From assembly GCF_900114735.1 (NCBI RefSeq), contig NZ_FOUA01000001.1:124001-188000 (forward strand): a DNA stretch of 64,000 nucleotides, written 5' to 3'. This document shows positions 46,624 to 56,432 of the stretch, in pieces. The position numbers and the translations under genes are program-made. Within the stretch, counting starts at the first letter, position 1. Every line of letters starts with the position of its first letter. The notes below the pieces were generated by a model that saw only the letters and a list, made by a program, of their open reading frames with translations, made no database searches and was not told where the DNA came from. The stretch is from Halopseudomonas bauzanensis (GTDB lineage Bacteria; Pseudomonadota; Gammaproteobacteria; Pseudomonadales; Pseudomonadaceae).

Positions 46624-47271
46624 TTATTTGATGGCATCAAACAGCCACGGCTGCGCCTGGCGATGCTTTTCTTCAAACGCGCGGATCGCATCAGCGTCCT
46701 GCAGGGTCAACCCGATATCATCGAGGCCATTGAGCAAGCAGTGCTTGCGAAACGCGTCGATCTCGAAGCTGTAGCTCTTGCCGTCCGGACGGGTCACCGT
46801 CTGCGCCTGCAGGTCCACGGTCAGCTGATAACCCTCTTCCGCTTCAGCCTGCTTGAACAGATCGTCAATATCTTCTTCATTTAAAACAATAGGTAACAAG
46901 CCATTCTTGAAGCTATTGTTGAAGAATATATCGGCAAAGCTGGATGCCAGTACGGCACGAAAGCCATATTCATCCAGGGCCCATGGCGCGTGTTCGCGGC
47001 TGGAACCACAACCAAAGTTCTCCCGTGCCAGCAACACGCTGGCACCTTGATAGCGGGGCTGGTTCAAAACAAAATCCGGGTTCAGCGGACGGCTGGTATG
47101 GTCCTGGCCCGGGTAGCCCTCATCAAGGTAGCGCCACTCGTCGAACAGATTGGGGCCGAAGCCGGTTCGCTTGATCGACTTGAGAAACTGCTTGGGAATG
47201 ATCTGGTCGGTGTCCACGTTGGCCCGATCCAGCGGCGCTACCAAGCCGGTATGTTTGGTAAAGGCTCTCAT
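46624..47271 (-). CDS. leuD: 3-isopropylmalate dehydratase small subunit
   Basis: Small (swivel-domain) subunit of isopropylmalate isomerase. It has 215 residues. Signatures are [20 protein letters not shown] (about 11-30) and [16 protein letters not shown] (about 83-98). The start overlaps the leuC stop as ATGA, so the two subunits are translationally coupled. It forms an operon with leuC and leuB. Confidence 0.98.
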   Translation of the reverse strand: MRAFTKHTGLVAPLDRANVDTDQIIPKQFLKSIKRTGFGPNLFDEWRYLDEGYPGQDHTSRPLNPDFVLNQPRYQGASVLLARENFGCGSSREHAPWALDEYGFRAVLASSFADIFFNNSFKNGLLPIVLNEEDIDDLFKQAEAEEGYQLTVDLQAQTVTRPDGKSYSFEIDAFRKHCLLNGLDDIGLTLQDADAIRAFEEKHRQAQPWLFDAIK

Positions 47272-48701
47272 GCGCTTGCCTCCTCTGTGAGCATGTCACG
47301 CACATCAACGAAATGGCCGGCGATCGCCGCCGCAGCCGCCATGGCCGGGCTGACCAGATGGGTGCGCCCGCCATTGCCCTGCCGCCCTTCGAAGTTGCGA
47401 TTGGATGTCGAGGCGCAGTGCTCGCCGGGCTGCAGGCGGTCGGGGTTCATGGCCAGACACATGGAACAACCCGGATCGCGCCATTCGAAGCCGGCAGCCT
47501 TGAAGATCACATCCAGACCTTCGCGCTCGGCCTGTTCCTTGACCAGGCCCGAGCCGGGCACAACCATCGCCTGCTTGACGGTGTTGGCGACCCTGCGGCC
47601 TTTGGCGACCACCGCGGCCGCACGCAGATCCTCGATCCGCGAGTTGGTGCAGGAGCCGATGAACACCCGATCCAGCTTGATCGAAGTGATCGGCTGATCG
47701 GCCTCCAGGCCCATGTACTGCAATGCACGCTGATAGCCACTGCGCTTGACCGCGTCGGTTTCCCGGGCCGGATTCGGCACCTTGGCATCGATTGCCACGA
47801 CCATCTCGGGAGATGTGCCCCAGGACACCTGCGGCTTGATCTGCGCGGCGTCCAGCTCGACCACGGTGTCAAACACCGCATCGGCGTCGGATACCAGGTC
47901 CTGCCAGGCTGCCACGGCCTTGTCCCAGTCCCCGCCCTTGGGCGCGTAGGGGCGATCCTTGACGTACGCCACGGTCTTCTCGTCGCAGGCGACCAGACCA
48001 ACGCGGGCACCGGCTTCGATGGCCATGTTGCACACCGTCATGCGCCCTTCCATTGACAGGCCGCGGATAGCGGACCCGGCAAATTCGATGGCGTGACCGT
48101 TACCACCAGCGGTGCCGATCTTGCCGATCACCGCCAGCACGATGTCCTTGGCGGTTACGCCAAAGCCCAATTCACCGTCGACCTGGACCAGCATGTTCTT
48201 CATCTTCTTGGCGACCAGACACTGGGTAGCCAGCACATGCTCGACCTCAGACGTGCCGATACCGTGAGCCAGAGCGCCGAAGGCACCATGGGTGGCGGTG
48301 TGGGAGTCGCCGCAGACGATGGTCATGCCCGGCAGAGTCGCGCCCTGCTCCGGCCCCACCACATGCACGATGCCCTGGCGGCGATCAGTCATCTGGAACT
48401 CCAGGATGCCGAAGTCCTTGCAGTTATCGTCGAGGGTGGTGACCTGCAGCTTGGATACCAGATCATCGATACCAGCCACTCCGGCTGCACGGTTGATCGT
48501 GGGCACGTTATGATCCGGCGTCGCCAGGTTGGCGTCGATGCGCCAAGGCTTGCGGTCGGCCAGGCGCAGACCTTCAAAGGCCTGTGGCGAGGTCACTTCA
48601 TGCAACAGATGGCGATCGATATACAACAGGGCCGAACCATCGTCCCGTTGCTTGACCAGATGGCTATCCCAAAGCTTGTCGTAGAGCGTCTTGGCGGACA
48701 T
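47268..48701 (-). CDS. leuC: 3-isopropylmalate dehydratase large subunit
   Basis: Large subunit of isopropylmalate isomerase; binds a [4Fe-4S] cluster. It has 477 residues. The cluster cysteines appear in [10 protein letters not shown] (about 347-356) and the CSMCLAMNP motif near 409-417. [21 protein letters not shown] is near 125. I chose the ATG at 48701, preceded by AGGAG six bases away; the longer frame runs into the divergent promoter region. It is the first gene of leuCDB and diverges from a LysR-type gene. Confidence 0.97.
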   Translation of the reverse strand: MSAKTLYDKLWDSHLVKQRDDGSALLYIDRHLLHEVTSPQAFEGLRLADRKPWRIDANLATPDHNVPTINRAAGVAGIDDLVSKLQVTTLDDNCKDFGILEFQMTDRRQGIVHVVGPEQGATLPGMTIVCGDSHTATHGAFGALAHGIGTSEVEHVLATQCLVAKKMKNMLVQVDGELGFGVTAKDIVLAVIGKIGTAGGNGHAIEFAGSAIRGLSMEGRMTVCNMAIEAGARVGLVACDEKTVAYVKDRPYAPKGGDWDKAVAAWQDLVSDADAVFDTVVELDAAQIKPQVSWGTSPEMVVAIDAKVPNPARETDAVKRSGYQRALQYMGLEADQPITSIKLDRVFIGSCTNSRIEDLRAAAVVAKGRRVANTVKQAMVVPGSGLVKEQAEREGLDVIFKAAGFEWRDPGCSMCLAMNPDRLQPGEHCASTSNRNFEGRQGNGGRTHLVSPAMAAAAAIAGHFVDVRDMLTEEASA

Positions 48702-48754
48702 GCTTATCTCCTGAATCGGCTGAGGTCTGCCGGTCCCTGAACATCCGGCCGACA

Positions 48755-48770
48755 GTTTTGAATACAAAAC
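48755..48770. promoter_or_regulatory. Candidate operator palindrome between leuC and the LysR-type gene
   Basis: GTTTTG-AATA-CAAAAC, a perfect 6-bp inverted repeat with a 4-base centre, in the 140-bp divergent promoter region. It has the size and position of a LysR-type binding site. The assignment to the adjacent regulator is inferred. Confidence 0.5.
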
Positions 48771-48841
48771 GATAGTAAGAGCTGGCAATCAATAAAACAA
48801 ATTCATTATATTCATGCATTGGATAACCATCAGGAATCCAC

Positions 48842-49729
48842 ATGGACATTGCCAACTTCACCGCTTTTCTCGCTGTAGCTGCCACTGGCTCCTTTTCCCG
48901 TGCTGCGGAACAATTGCATCTGACCCAGCCAGCCATCAGCAAACGCATCGCCACTTTGGAGCAACAGCTCGGCGCGCGCCTGTTCGACCGCATCGGCAAG
49001 CACGTCGGGCTGACCGAGGCCGGGCGCGCCCTGCAGCCCCGTGCCGAGCTCATCATCAATACTCTCAACGACACCCGTCGGGCTCTCGGCAACCTATCGG
49101 CCAATATCCAGGGCCGGCTCAGACTGGCTACCAGTCATCATATCGGACTGCATCGGTTACCCCCGCTGCTGCGCCGCTTCACCAAGGCTTATCCGGGTGT
49201 GGTGCTGGATATCGAGTTTCTCGACTCCGAAATTGCCTATGAGAAAGTCCTGCATGGCGAGATCGAGCTAGCAGTGATCACCCTGGCCCCGGCGGTCGAG
49301 CCACCGATCATTGCCACCCGAATCTGGCACGACCAGCTGGAATTCGTGGTAGCGCCGGAGCATCCCCTGGCCGGTAAAGACGAAGTCCAGCTACAGCAGC
49401 TGGCCAGTTATCCGGCGGTGTTTCCCGGGGTCAATACCTTTACCCACCGCGTAGTCGGCCAGCTGTTCGAGCGCCACGGCATCACTCCACAGGTCAGCAT
49501 GAGCACCAACTATATGGAGACCATCAAGATGATGGTCTCCATCGGCTTGGCCTGGAGCGTACTGCCACGCACCATGATCGACTCCCAGGTCCGCGCGCTA
49601 CAGGTACCGAACGCTGGCCTGGTCCGCGAGCTGGGCTGCATTCATCACAACGGCAGAACCCTTTCCAATGCCGGCCGGGCGCTGATCGAACTACTGCACC
49701 AGCATAGCGATAACAGCGGCCCGCTTTGA
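48842..49729 (+). CDS. LysR-type transcriptional regulator divergent from leuC
   Basis: A 295-residue LysR family protein. The winged helix-turn-helix is at 1-60 (DIANFTAFLAVAATGSFSRA, then LHLTQPAISKRIATLEQQLG). The effector domain starts near 88 (GRLRLATSHHIGLHRLPPLL). The gene sits back-to-back with leuCDB, the standard arrangement for a LysR regulator of its neighbour, so control of leucine synthesis is plausible but unproven. The effector is unknown. Confidence 0.93.
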   Translation: MDIANFTAFLAVAATGSFSRAAEQLHLTQPAISKRIATLEQQLGARLFDRIGKHVGLTEAGRALQPRAELIINTLNDTRRALGNLSANIQGRLRLATSHHIGLHRLPPLLRRFTKAYPGVVLDIEFLDSEIAYEKVLHGEIELAVITLAPAVEPPIIATRIWHDQLEFVVAPEHPLAGKDEVQLQQLASYPAVFPGVNTFTHRVVGQLFERHGITPQVSMSTNYMETIKMMVSIGLAWSVLPRTMIDSQVRALQVPNAGLVRELGCIHHNGRTLSNAGRALIELLHQHSDNSGPL

Positions 49730-49811
49730 ACTTGTGGCAAACCTGGCAGTCTCAGCCGGTAAGAGGTGCGGATACCCGCAACAGATCAACGCAGTGCACA
49801 GGGAAATCACC

Positions 49812-50348
49812 ATGAACAAATCAATGTTGTCAGGCATCGTCATCGGCGCAATCGTCGCTACCGCTGGTGGTGCCATCGCCGGCTACAACGCATTGTCCGA
49901 CAAGACGCCGACCCACGCGCAAGTCCTCAATGTGGTCGAGATCAAGGAAAACGAACGCACTCCGCGTGAGGTTTGCCAGCAGGTCGCCGTAACCCGTCAG
50001 AAACCAGTTCAGGATCAGCATCAGGTATTGGGTAGTGTGGCCGGCGCCGTGATAGGCGGCGTGCTGGGCAACCAGGTCGGCGGCGGTACCGGCAAGAAAA
50101 TCGCCACCGTTGCCGGGGCGGCCGCTGGCGGTTATGCCGGTAACAAGACCCAGGAGCGCATCCAGCAGGGTAATACCTACACCACGACTGAGCAGCGCTG
50201 CGAAACCGTCTACGACAATCATGAAAAGGTTGTCGGCTATCAGGTGGACTACAGCATCGGTGACAAGAATGGCACCGTGCGCATGGATCGCCACCCCGGC
50301 GACACCATCCCCCTGCAGGACGGCCAACTGGTCCTGGCAGGTCAGTAA
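49812..50348 (+). CDS. Glycine-zipper (2TM) envelope protein
   Basis: A 178-residue membrane-anchored protein. An N-terminal hydrophobic segment (MNKSMLSGIVIGAIVATAGG) is followed by a soluble stretch and a glycine-zipper hairpin at about 74-113 (LGSVAGAVIGGVLGNQVGGG and AGAAAGGYAGNK), then TEQRCETVYDNHEKVVGYQV. This is the YmgG/SlyB/Rick_17kDa type of repeat found in envelope proteins. There is no lipobox Cys in the N-terminal segment. The ATG at 49812 follows AGGGA. Role unknown; envelope integrity is a guess from the family. Confidence 0.88.
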   Translation: MNKSMLSGIVIGAIVATAGGAIAGYNALSDKTPTHAQVLNVVEIKENERTPREVCQQVAVTRQKPVQDQHQVLGSVAGAVIGGVLGNQVGGGTGKKIATVAGAAAGGYAGNKTQERIQQGNTYTTTEQRCETVYDNHEKVVGYQVDYSIGDKNGTVRMDRHPGDTIPLQDGQLVLAGQ

Positions 50349-50358
50349 TACCAACCGG

Positions 50359-50377
50359 CCCGGGCTCCCTGCCCGGG
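50359..50377. terminator. Hairpin between the glycine-zipper gene and finR
   Basis: CCCGGGC-TCCCT-GCCCGGG, a perfect 7-bp stem extended by flanking partial pairing, in the 38-bp gap between convergent genes. It can serve both directions. Confidence 0.65.
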
Positions 50378-50386
50378 TCGGTCTTG

Positions 50387-51271
50387 CTAGTTCGACTCCT
50401 CCTGACACAGTTCCAGCCACCGGCGCATCCCCGCGCTGATGAACTTGTTGCGATGACGCACGAAGTACAGCCCCCGCTTGAAATCCCGATGCGGTACCGG
50501 TAAGGGCACCAGTGTACCCCGACGAAACGCGTCACCCAGGGTAATGGCCGACAGGCATCCCACCCCCAACCCCGCTTCCACTGCCCGCTTGATGGCTTCG
50601 GTATGCTGCAGTTCCAGTTTGATGTTGAGTTGGGGTAACAGGCCGTGCAGCGCCCACTCGAAGTTCTGCCGGGTACCCGACCCCTGCTCGCGGACGATCC
50701 ACTCCGCCTGCATCAGATCCTCATCGGTCAGCCAGGGTTTGCCGGCCAGCTCATGATCCGGGGCGCAGAACACCACCAGCTCATCTTCCTGCCAGTAAAG
50801 CATCTTGAGGTCCGGATGCCGGGTCTCGCCTTCGATCATCCCCAGGTCCAGTTCGAAGTTGACCAGTTTGCGCACGATGCTCGACGTGTTGGCCACCTCC
50901 AGCTCTACCCGCGCGCCAGGCTGCTCCAGCATGTAGCGGGTCATGATGCCCACGGCGATATAGTTGCCAACGCTCATGGTTGCACCAACCCGCAGATGAC
51001 CAATCTCCTCATGCCCAGCCAGCGCCGCCTCCAGCCCGTTGGCTTGCTCCAGCAACGCCTGGGCCCGAGGCCGGATGCTGCGCCCCAGCTCATTCAGCTG
51101 CAGCCGCTTGCCGACTCGGTCGAATAACTGCACCTCGAACTGGCTCTCAAGATCTCGCAGAGCACTGCTCGCCGCCGACTGGGACATCGCCAGGCTGTCT
51201 GCGGCGCGGGTCAGGTTTTCATGGAAGGCCGTGGCGAGAAAAACTTCCAGTTGCCGGAGGGTATACTTCAT
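50387..51271 (-). CDS. finR: LysR-type regulator FinR
   Basis: A 294-residue LysR family activator, divergent from fpr. The helix-turn-helix is in the first 60 residues (YTLRQLEVFLATAFHENLTR, then LAMSQSAASSALRDLESQFE). The effector domain includes HLRVGATMSVGNYIAVGIMT. In P. putida FinR activates fpr under superoxide stress; the identical divergent arrangement supports the assignment here. The 108-bp gap between the coding starts contains A/T-rich sequence with TTAAA/TTTAA symmetry that may hold its site. Confidence 0.88.
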   Translation of the reverse strand: MKYTLRQLEVFLATAFHENLTRAADSLAMSQSAASSALRDLESQFEVQLFDRVGKRLQLNELGRSIRPRAQALLEQANGLEAALAGHEEIGHLRVGATMSVGNYIAVGIMTRYMLEQPGARVELEVANTSSIVRKLVNFELDLGMIEGETRHPDLKMLYWQEDELVVFCAPDHELAGKPWLTDEDLMQAEWIVREQGSGTRQNFEWALHGLLPQLNIKLELQHTEAIKRAVEAGLGVGCLSAITLGDAFRRGTLVPLPVPHRDFKRGLYFVRHRNKFISAGMRRWLELCQEESN

Positions 51272-51379
51272 TATCGGTTTTCCCGGATAGGCAAATTAAA
51301 ATAAGTCATTTAACCGGTAGATTAGCTGGACGGTAGAATGGCTGCAATTCGAAACCATCCCAAGCGGAGAACCACCTGG

Positions 51380-52153
51380 ATGTCCAAATTCAGAACCGAA
51401 CGTGTCCTCAGTGTCCACCACTGGACCGATACCCTGTTCAGCTTCAAGACTACCCGTGATCCGGGTCTGCGCTTCAAGAACGGTCATTTCATCATGATTG
51501 GCCTTGAAGTCGACAGTCGTCCGCTGATGCGCGCCTACAGTATCGCCAGCCCGAACTACGAAGACACCATGGAGTTCTACAGCATCAAGGTACCGGATGG
51601 CCCGCTGACCTCGCGCCTGCAGCATATCAAGGAAGGCGACAACATCATCGTCAGCAGCAAGCCCACCGGCACCCTGGTTCTGGACAACGTGCTGTCCGGC
51701 CGTAACCTGTACCTGCTCAGTACCGGTACCGGCCTCGCGCCCTTCATCAGCATCATCCAGGACCCGGAAACCTACGAGCGCTTCGACAAGGTCATCCTCA
51801 CCCACGGTTGCCGCTGGGTACGCGAACTGGCCTATCAGAAGCTGATCACCGAGGATCTGCCGGATCATGAGTACTTCGGCGAGCAGGTGCGCGAGCAACT
51901 GATCTACTACCCGACCGTGACCCGCGAGCCCTACCGCAATGAAGGCCGCCTGTCCGACCTGATGAGCAACGGCAAACTGTTCGAGGATATCGGCCTGCCC
52001 AAGCCGAACCTGGAAGACGACCGTTTCATGCTGTGCGGCAGCCCGGCCATGCTCAAGGACCTGACCGCCATCCTGGATGACTGGGGCTTCGAGGAATCCC
52101 GCCAGGGTATTCAGGGCCACTACGCCATCGAGCGGGCCTTCGTCGAGAAGTAA
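51380..52153 (+). CDS. fpr: Ferredoxin-NADP+ reductase
   Basis: FAD enzyme that exchanges electrons between NADPH and ferredoxin or flavodoxin, helping iron-sulfur repair and oxidative defence. It has 257 residues. The FAD motif is RAYSIASPNYED (about 49-60), the NADPH segment LSTGTGLAPFISII is near 113-126, and MLCGSPAM is near 217-224. The C-terminal AIERAFVEK is typical of bacterial subclass I enzymes. I chose the ATG at 51380 (MSKFRTERVLSVHHW). It is controlled presumptively by divergent finR and ends in a hairpin. Confidence 0.97.
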   Translation: MSKFRTERVLSVHHWTDTLFSFKTTRDPGLRFKNGHFIMIGLEVDSRPLMRAYSIASPNYEDTMEFYSIKVPDGPLTSRLQHIKEGDNIIVSSKPTGTLVLDNVLSGRNLYLLSTGTGLAPFISIIQDPETYERFDKVILTHGCRWVRELAYQKLITEDLPDHEYFGEQVREQLIYYPTVTREPYRNEGRLSDLMSNGKLFEDIGLPKPNLEDDRFMLCGSPAMLKDLTAILDDWGFEESRQGIQGHYAIERAFVEK

Positions 52154-52167
52154 GCCTCTGCATTACC

Positions 52168-52195
52168 GGCGCCCGGACTTGCGATACCGGGCGCC
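52168..52195 (+). terminator. Terminator hairpin after fpr
   Basis: GGCGCCCGG-10 bases-CCGGGCGCC, a perfect 9-bp stem starting 14 bases after the stop codon, followed by TGCTTATCT. It also lies before the end of the convergent SDR gene. Confidence 0.75.
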
Positions 52196-52222
52196 TGCTT
52201 ATCTCCCCCCACTGTTGCCGCC

Positions 52223-52987
52223 CTATTCCCGATAGATCATCTGCCGGGTCATGCCGCCGTCGGCAACGATATTCTGGCCGGTAATGAACGCCGCTGCCGG
52301 GCTCAACAGAAACGCCGCCAGTTCGCCCATATCCTCCGGCTGCCCTACCCGACCGACCGCATGCTGCTCATGATCCACCTGACGCAGCGGGTCAGTGGCC
52401 TGCAATGATTTCGGGCGGGTATCGATCCAGCCGGGGCTGACCGCATTGACGCGGATATCCGGGCCGAGACTCACCGCCAGCGCATGGGTCAAGGCCACCA
52501 GGCCGCCCTTGCTCGCCGCATAGGCTTCGGTATGGGGTTCGGATTGCAACGCTCGGGTCGAGGCGATATTAACGATGGCACCACCACTCTCGCGCAGCAG
52601 GCCGATACACTGCCGGGAGACCAGAAAGGCGCCGGTGAGGTTGACCGACAACAGGCGGTTCCAGGCCTCCAGCGTCAACTGCTCCAGGGGTCCGTTATCC
52701 GGATCAGCCAGACCCGCGTTATTGACTACGCCGTCGAGCCGCCCGAAGTCTTCCTCGATCTGCTCGACCACCGCCTGCACACTGGCCTCGTCTGCCACAT
52801 CCAGCGGCACGAACTCCACCGTTCCCAGCCGCGCCAGCTCCTCTGCAGCGGCCAGCCCTTCAGTTTCATCCACATCACCCAGCACCACCGCCCAGCCGGC
52901 GCGCAGCAGACTGGCGGCAATACCTTTGCCAATCCCCCGCGCCGCGCCAGTTACCAGCGCCACTCGCACGCCTGACTGTTCATTCAT
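52223..52987 (-). CDS. Short-chain dehydrogenase/reductase
   Basis: A 254-residue classical SDR. The NAD(P) site is TGAARGIG near 14-21, followed by LGDVDETEG, where the Asp after the second strand suggests NAD+ preference. NNAG is near 86-89, the catalytic Ser is in NIASTR and the YxxxK motif is YAASK near 153-157. It ends [12 protein letters not shown], a common tail in this group. I chose the ATG at 52987; an in-frame ATG 27 bases upstream lies within the preceding small gene. It overlaps that gene by 4 bases. The substrate cannot be inferred. Confidence 0.92.
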   Translation of the reverse strand: MNEQSGVRVALVTGAARGIGKGIAASLLRAGWAVVLGDVDETEGLAAAEELARLGTVEFVPLDVADEASVQAVVEQIEEDFGRLDGVVNNAGLADPDNGPLEQLTLEAWNRLLSVNLTGAFLVSRQCIGLLRESGGAIVNIASTRALQSEPHTEAYAASKGGLVALTHALAVSLGPDIRVNAVSPGWIDTRPKSLQATDPLRQVDHEQHAVGRVGQPEDMGELAAFLLSPAAAFITGQNIVADGGMTRQMIYRE

Positions 52988-53169
52988 GGGCGTCGCGGCC
53001 CCTTGCGCCACCATAGAGCCCAGCCTGCCAGCGGCACGAGGGCCACCAGAGCGATCCAGCCGGTTTTATGGCTGCGTGATTCGGTGCTCTGCGCAATACT
53101 GCTGATAGCCGACAGCGCCAACAACAGCAGTGCCAGACCGCCCATCACGACAATGAAATTGGTATTCAT
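52984..53169 (-). CDS. 61-aa two-segment membrane protein
   Basis: A tiny protein with two hydrophobic segments (about 4-25 and 37-54), a charged hairpin between them (STESRSHKT) and a basic tail (WRKGPRRP). The start is strong: AGGAGG seven bases before the ATG. The second segment ([18 protein letters not shown]) recalls the PLDc_N membrane module, but the match is weak. It overlaps the SDR start by 4 bases and lies 34 bp from the MFS gene, so the three are probably cotranscribed. Confidence 0.7.
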   Translation of the reverse strand: MNTNFIVVMGGLALLLLALSAISSIAQSTESRSHKTGWIALVALVPLAGWALWWRKGPRRP

Positions 53170-53203
53170 CCCGCCACCTCCTGTTCCGCCCCACTATAGA
53201 CCA

Positions 53204-54346
53204 TCAGCTGGCCCGACCCGGCATCCAACGCAGCAGCAACAACGCCGCCAGCGTCGCCGCCACGCTGGCCAGTGCAAAGGTCCAGCCGGCGCCCAGGGCA
53301 TTCCAGCTGTAACCGGAATACAGCGCACCAAGAGCCCCGCCGCAACCGGACAGCGTGGCATACAGTGCCTGGCCCTGCCCCTGATAACGCTCCGCAAAGC
53401 TGCGCTGGACGAAGTGCACCGCCACCACATGGAAGCAGCCAAAGGTCGCTGCATGCATTACCTGGGCGAGCGCCAGCAGTACGAGGCTGTCCGCCCAGAA
53501 CCCCAGCAGCAGCCAACGCAGCGCCGCCAGGATAAAACTGCCGATCAGCAGCTGTTTGAGTGAAAAACGGGCCAGTATCACGCTCATCACCATGAACAGG
53601 ATGATCTCCGCAACCACCCCCAGCGCCCACATTGCCCCGATCAATACCCGGTCGTAACCCAGCGCTTCCAGATGCAGTGTCAGAAAGGTGTAGTACGGTC
53701 CGTGGGACAATTGCATCAGCCCGGCGCTGAAAAAGAACACCAGCACCCCAGGCCGCCATAGTTGCCGCAGAAAACCATCACCCGGCAAGGCGGAGCGGGT
53801 CGCAGCCACCGGGGCTGGCGGCACCAGCAGGCTACAACAGAAGATCGCCAGCATGATACTGAGCATGGCCTGGGGATAGATTGCCGGACTGAACCTGTCC
53901 AGCAACAGCCCCAGGACCACCACCGTGACGATGAAGCCGACCGAGCCCCACAGCCGGATTCGACTGTAGCGTGCCGATTGCTCACCCAGATGGCCAAACG
54001 TAATGGTTTCGAACTGCGGCAAGACCGCATGCCAGAAGAAACTGTGCAGGGCCATGATCAACGCCAGCCACAGATAATCCTGACGCCAAAGGATGCCGGT
54101 GAAAGTCAACGCGGTAAGCAAGGCACCCAGCCGCACGATCAACAGCCGCTGCCCGCTGCGATCACCCAACCAGCCCCACAGCACCGGAGCGAAACAACGC
54201 ATCAACATGGGAATGGCCACCAGCTCACCGATCCGCGCCGCGGAAAAGCCCAGATGATGGAAGTACAGTGACAGGAAGGGAGCTACTCCGCCGAGCAGGG
54301 CGAAGTAGCAGAAATAGAAGCCGGACAGACGCCAGTAGGGCAACAT
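53204..54346 (-). CDS. MFS transporter, HcaT-like
   Basis: A 380-residue inner-membrane carrier with about 12 hydrophobic segments. The N-terminus MLPYWRLSGFYFCYFALLGG and the loop GWLGDRSGQRLLIVRLGAL between helices 2 and 3 (the MFS motif A region) fit the 3-phenylpropionate/nucleoside-type MFS subgroup. A similar gene accompanies aroC in pseudomonads. The substrate is unknown. It begins 36 bp after aroC on the same strand. Confidence 0.9.
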   Translation of the reverse strand: MLPYWRLSGFYFCYFALLGGVAPFLSLYFHHLGFSAARIGELVAIPMLMRCFAPVLWGWLGDRSGQRLLIVRLGALLTALTFTGILWRQDYLWLALIMALHSFFWHAVLPQFETITFGHLGEQSARYSRIRLWGSVGFIVTVVVLGLLLDRFSPAIYPQAMLSIMLAIFCCSLLVPPAPVAATRSALPGDGFLRQLWRPGVLVFFFSAGLMQLSHGPYYTFLTLHLEALGYDRVLIGAMWALGVVAEIILFMVMSVILARFSLKQLLIGSFILAALRWLLLGFWADSLVLLALAQVMHAATFGCFHVVAVHFVQRSFAERYQGQGQALYATLSGCGGALGALYSGYSWNALGAGWTFALASVAATLAALLLLRWMPGRAS

Positions 54347-54382
54347 CTCAGCGATGTCGAAGCGTTTACGTCGGCGTGCCCA

Positions 54383-55474
54383 TCAGAGCTGTCCCAGCAC
54401 CGGCGTATCGACCCGCACATCACCATTTTGCGCCCGATGACGCAGCAGGTGGTCCATCAACACCAAGGCCATCATGGCCTCCGCGATGGGCGTCGCACGG
54501 ATGCCGACACAGGGGTCGTGACGACCCTTGGTGATCACCTCAACCGGGTTGCCATGCACATCGATGGAGCGGCCCGGGGTGGTGATGCTGGAGGTCGGCT
54601 TGAGCGCCAGATGAGCGATGATCGGCTGGCCGGAAGAAATGCCGCCCAACACGCCGCCGGCGTTGTTGCTCAAAAAACCCTCGGGAGTGAGTTCATCCCG
54701 GTGCTCGGTGCCGCGCTGGCTGACCGAGCCGAAACCGGCGCCGATCTCCACCCCCTTGACCGCGTTGATGTTCATCAGCGCATAGGCAAGCTCCGCATCC
54801 AGGCGGTCGAAAACCGGCTCGCCCAAGCCCGGCGGCACGCCTTCGGCAATCACGGTGATCTTCGCCCCGACCGAATCCTGATCCCGGCGCAGCTGGTCCA
54901 TGTAGGCTTCCAGCTCCGGCACCTTGTCCGGATCAGGGCTGAAGAAGGCATTCTGGCCAACCGCCTCCCAGTTCTTGAACGGAATCTCGATCGGCCCCAG
55001 CTGGCTCATGTAGCCGCGCACGGTAATGCCCTGGCTGGCCAGGTATTTGCGCGCAATCGCGCCCGCAGCCACGCGCATCGCGGTTTCCCGCGCGGAGGAG
55101 CGACCACCGCCGCGATAATCGCGCTCACCGTACTTGTGGTGATAGGTATAGTCCGCATGGGCTGGGCGAAACAGATCCTTGATCGCCGAGTAATCCTTGG
55201 ACTTCTGATCGGTATTGCGGATCAGCAAGCCAATCGGGCACCCGGTAGTGCGCCCCTCGAACACCCCGGAGAGGATCTCGACCTCATCCGGCTCCTGGCG
55301 CTGGGTAGTATGCCGACTGGTGCCAGGCTTGCGCCGATCCAGGTCCGCCTGCAGATCAGCAGCACTCAGCTCCAGCCCCGGCGGGCACCCATCAACAATG
55401 GCAACCAGCGCCGGGCCATGGCTTTCGCCAGCAGTGGTGACGGTGAACAGGGTGCCAAGGGTATTTCCGGCCAT
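54383..55474 (-). CDS. aroC: Chorismate synthase
   Basis: FMN-dependent enzyme that converts EPSP to chorismate, the last shared step to aromatic amino acids, folate and quinones. It has 363 residues from the ATG at 55474, which gives the family start [20 protein letters not shown]. Other signatures are [19 protein letters not shown] near 46-64 and [19 protein letters not shown] near 125-143, containing the FMN-contact residues. The frame is open far upstream but that extension is antisense to the TauE gene and not coding. Confidence 0.98.
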   Translation of the reverse strand: MAGNTLGTLFTVTTAGESHGPALVAIVDGCPPGLELSAADLQADLDRRKPGTSRHTTQRQEPDEVEILSGVFEGRTTGCPIGLLIRNTDQKSKDYSAIKDLFRPAHADYTYHHKYGERDYRGGGRSSARETAMRVAAGAIARKYLASQGITVRGYMSQLGPIEIPFKNWEAVGQNAFFSPDPDKVPELEAYMDQLRRDQDSVGAKITVIAEGVPPGLGEPVFDRLDAELAYALMNINAVKGVEIGAGFGSVSQRGTEHRDELTPEGFLSNNAGGVLGGISSGQPIIAHLALKPTSSITTPGRSIDVHGNPVEVITKGRHDPCVGIRATPIAEAMMALVLMDHLLRHRAQNGDVRVDTPVLGQL

Positions 55475-55595
55475 GCGTGCCATCCATTTCCAGATCAGAG
55501 AAAGGCAGGCAGTATAACGCTCGGCCGGCACGGGTGACAGCCTGAGATGGCGGCGGTAATCTTGTCGGCCCGACCTTCTTGAGCCAAACCGACCG

Positions 55596-56360
55596 ATGCA
55601 AGCACTGCTGGACCTTTTGCTGCCCGCGGCCCTGCCGCCGCTGACCAGTGCCGCGCTGGTGGCCGTTTCCGCCCTCACCTCGGCCATCACTGCCTCATTG
55701 GGCATCGGCGGCGGCGTACTGTTGCTGGCGATCATGGCCATCGTCATGCCCCCAGCCGCGATCATTCCGGTGCATGGCATGGTCCAGCTGGGCTCCAACC
55801 TCAGCCGGGCGAGCATGACGCTACGCCATATCAATCTGCGGCTGATTCTCTGGTTCGCCCCCGGTGTTCTGCTCGGCGCCTGGCTGGGTAGCCTGTTTCT
55901 GGTCGACCTGCCGTTGGCGCTGGTACAGATCTGCATCGCCGGGTTCATTCTGCTGCTGTGCTGGGGGCCGCCCATTCCGGCGGTGGCTACCGGCCCAGTG
56001 GGCACCTTGCTGGCCGCCGGGCTGACCACTTTCGTCAGTCTGTTCGTCGGTGCTACCGGGCCGCTGGTTGCCGCTTTCGTCAAGCAGCAACAGAAAGGCG
56101 AGCGCTTTTCCACGGTGGCTACATTCGCCACCGCAATGTGTTTGCAACATGCCCCCAAGGCGGTGATCTACGGTGCCGCAGGTTTTGTGTTCGCCGAGTG
56201 GCTGGGCTTGATTCTGCTGATGATCGCTGCCGGTGCGGCGGGCACATGGGCCGGCCTGCGGCTGCTCCGGCGGTTGACCGACAGCCGCTTCACGCTGCTC
56301 TTCAATGCCCTGCTGACGCTTCTGGCGCTGCGCCTCATCTGGCAGGCCATCAGCGGATAG
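55596..56360 (+). CDS. TauE/SafE family permease
   Basis: A 254-residue inner-membrane protein with about eight hydrophobic segments in two related halves. The first holds [20 protein letters not shown] and the second [20 protein letters not shown]; both fit the TauE/SafE (DUF81) pattern. Family members move sulfite, sulfoacetate or other anions. The substrate is unknown. The ribosome site is weak. It diverges from aroC. Confidence 0.92.
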   Translation: MQALLDLLLPAALPPLTSAALVAVSALTSAITASLGIGGGVLLLAIMAIVMPPAAIIPVHGMVQLGSNLSRASMTLRHINLRLILWFAPGVLLGAWLGSLFLVDLPLALVQICIAGFILLLCWGPPIPAVATGPVGTLLAAGLTTFVSLFVGATGPLVAAFVKQQQKGERFSTVATFATAMCLQHAPKAVIYGAAGFVFAEWLGLILLMIAAGAAGTWAGLRLLRRLTDSRFTLLFNALLTLLALRLIWQAISG

Positions 56361-56432
56361 TCACACTGCATGTCACATTCAAGAACAATGGCAATCCGCC
56401 GATAACGGAATATGCAGGCAGGAATCACACCC

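Noticed and set aside
55475-56158. N-terminal extension of aroC to about 591 codons
   Set aside because: Chorismate synthase is normally about 360 residues and starts at MAGNTLG. The extension is antisense to the TauE-type gene and has no conserved sequence.
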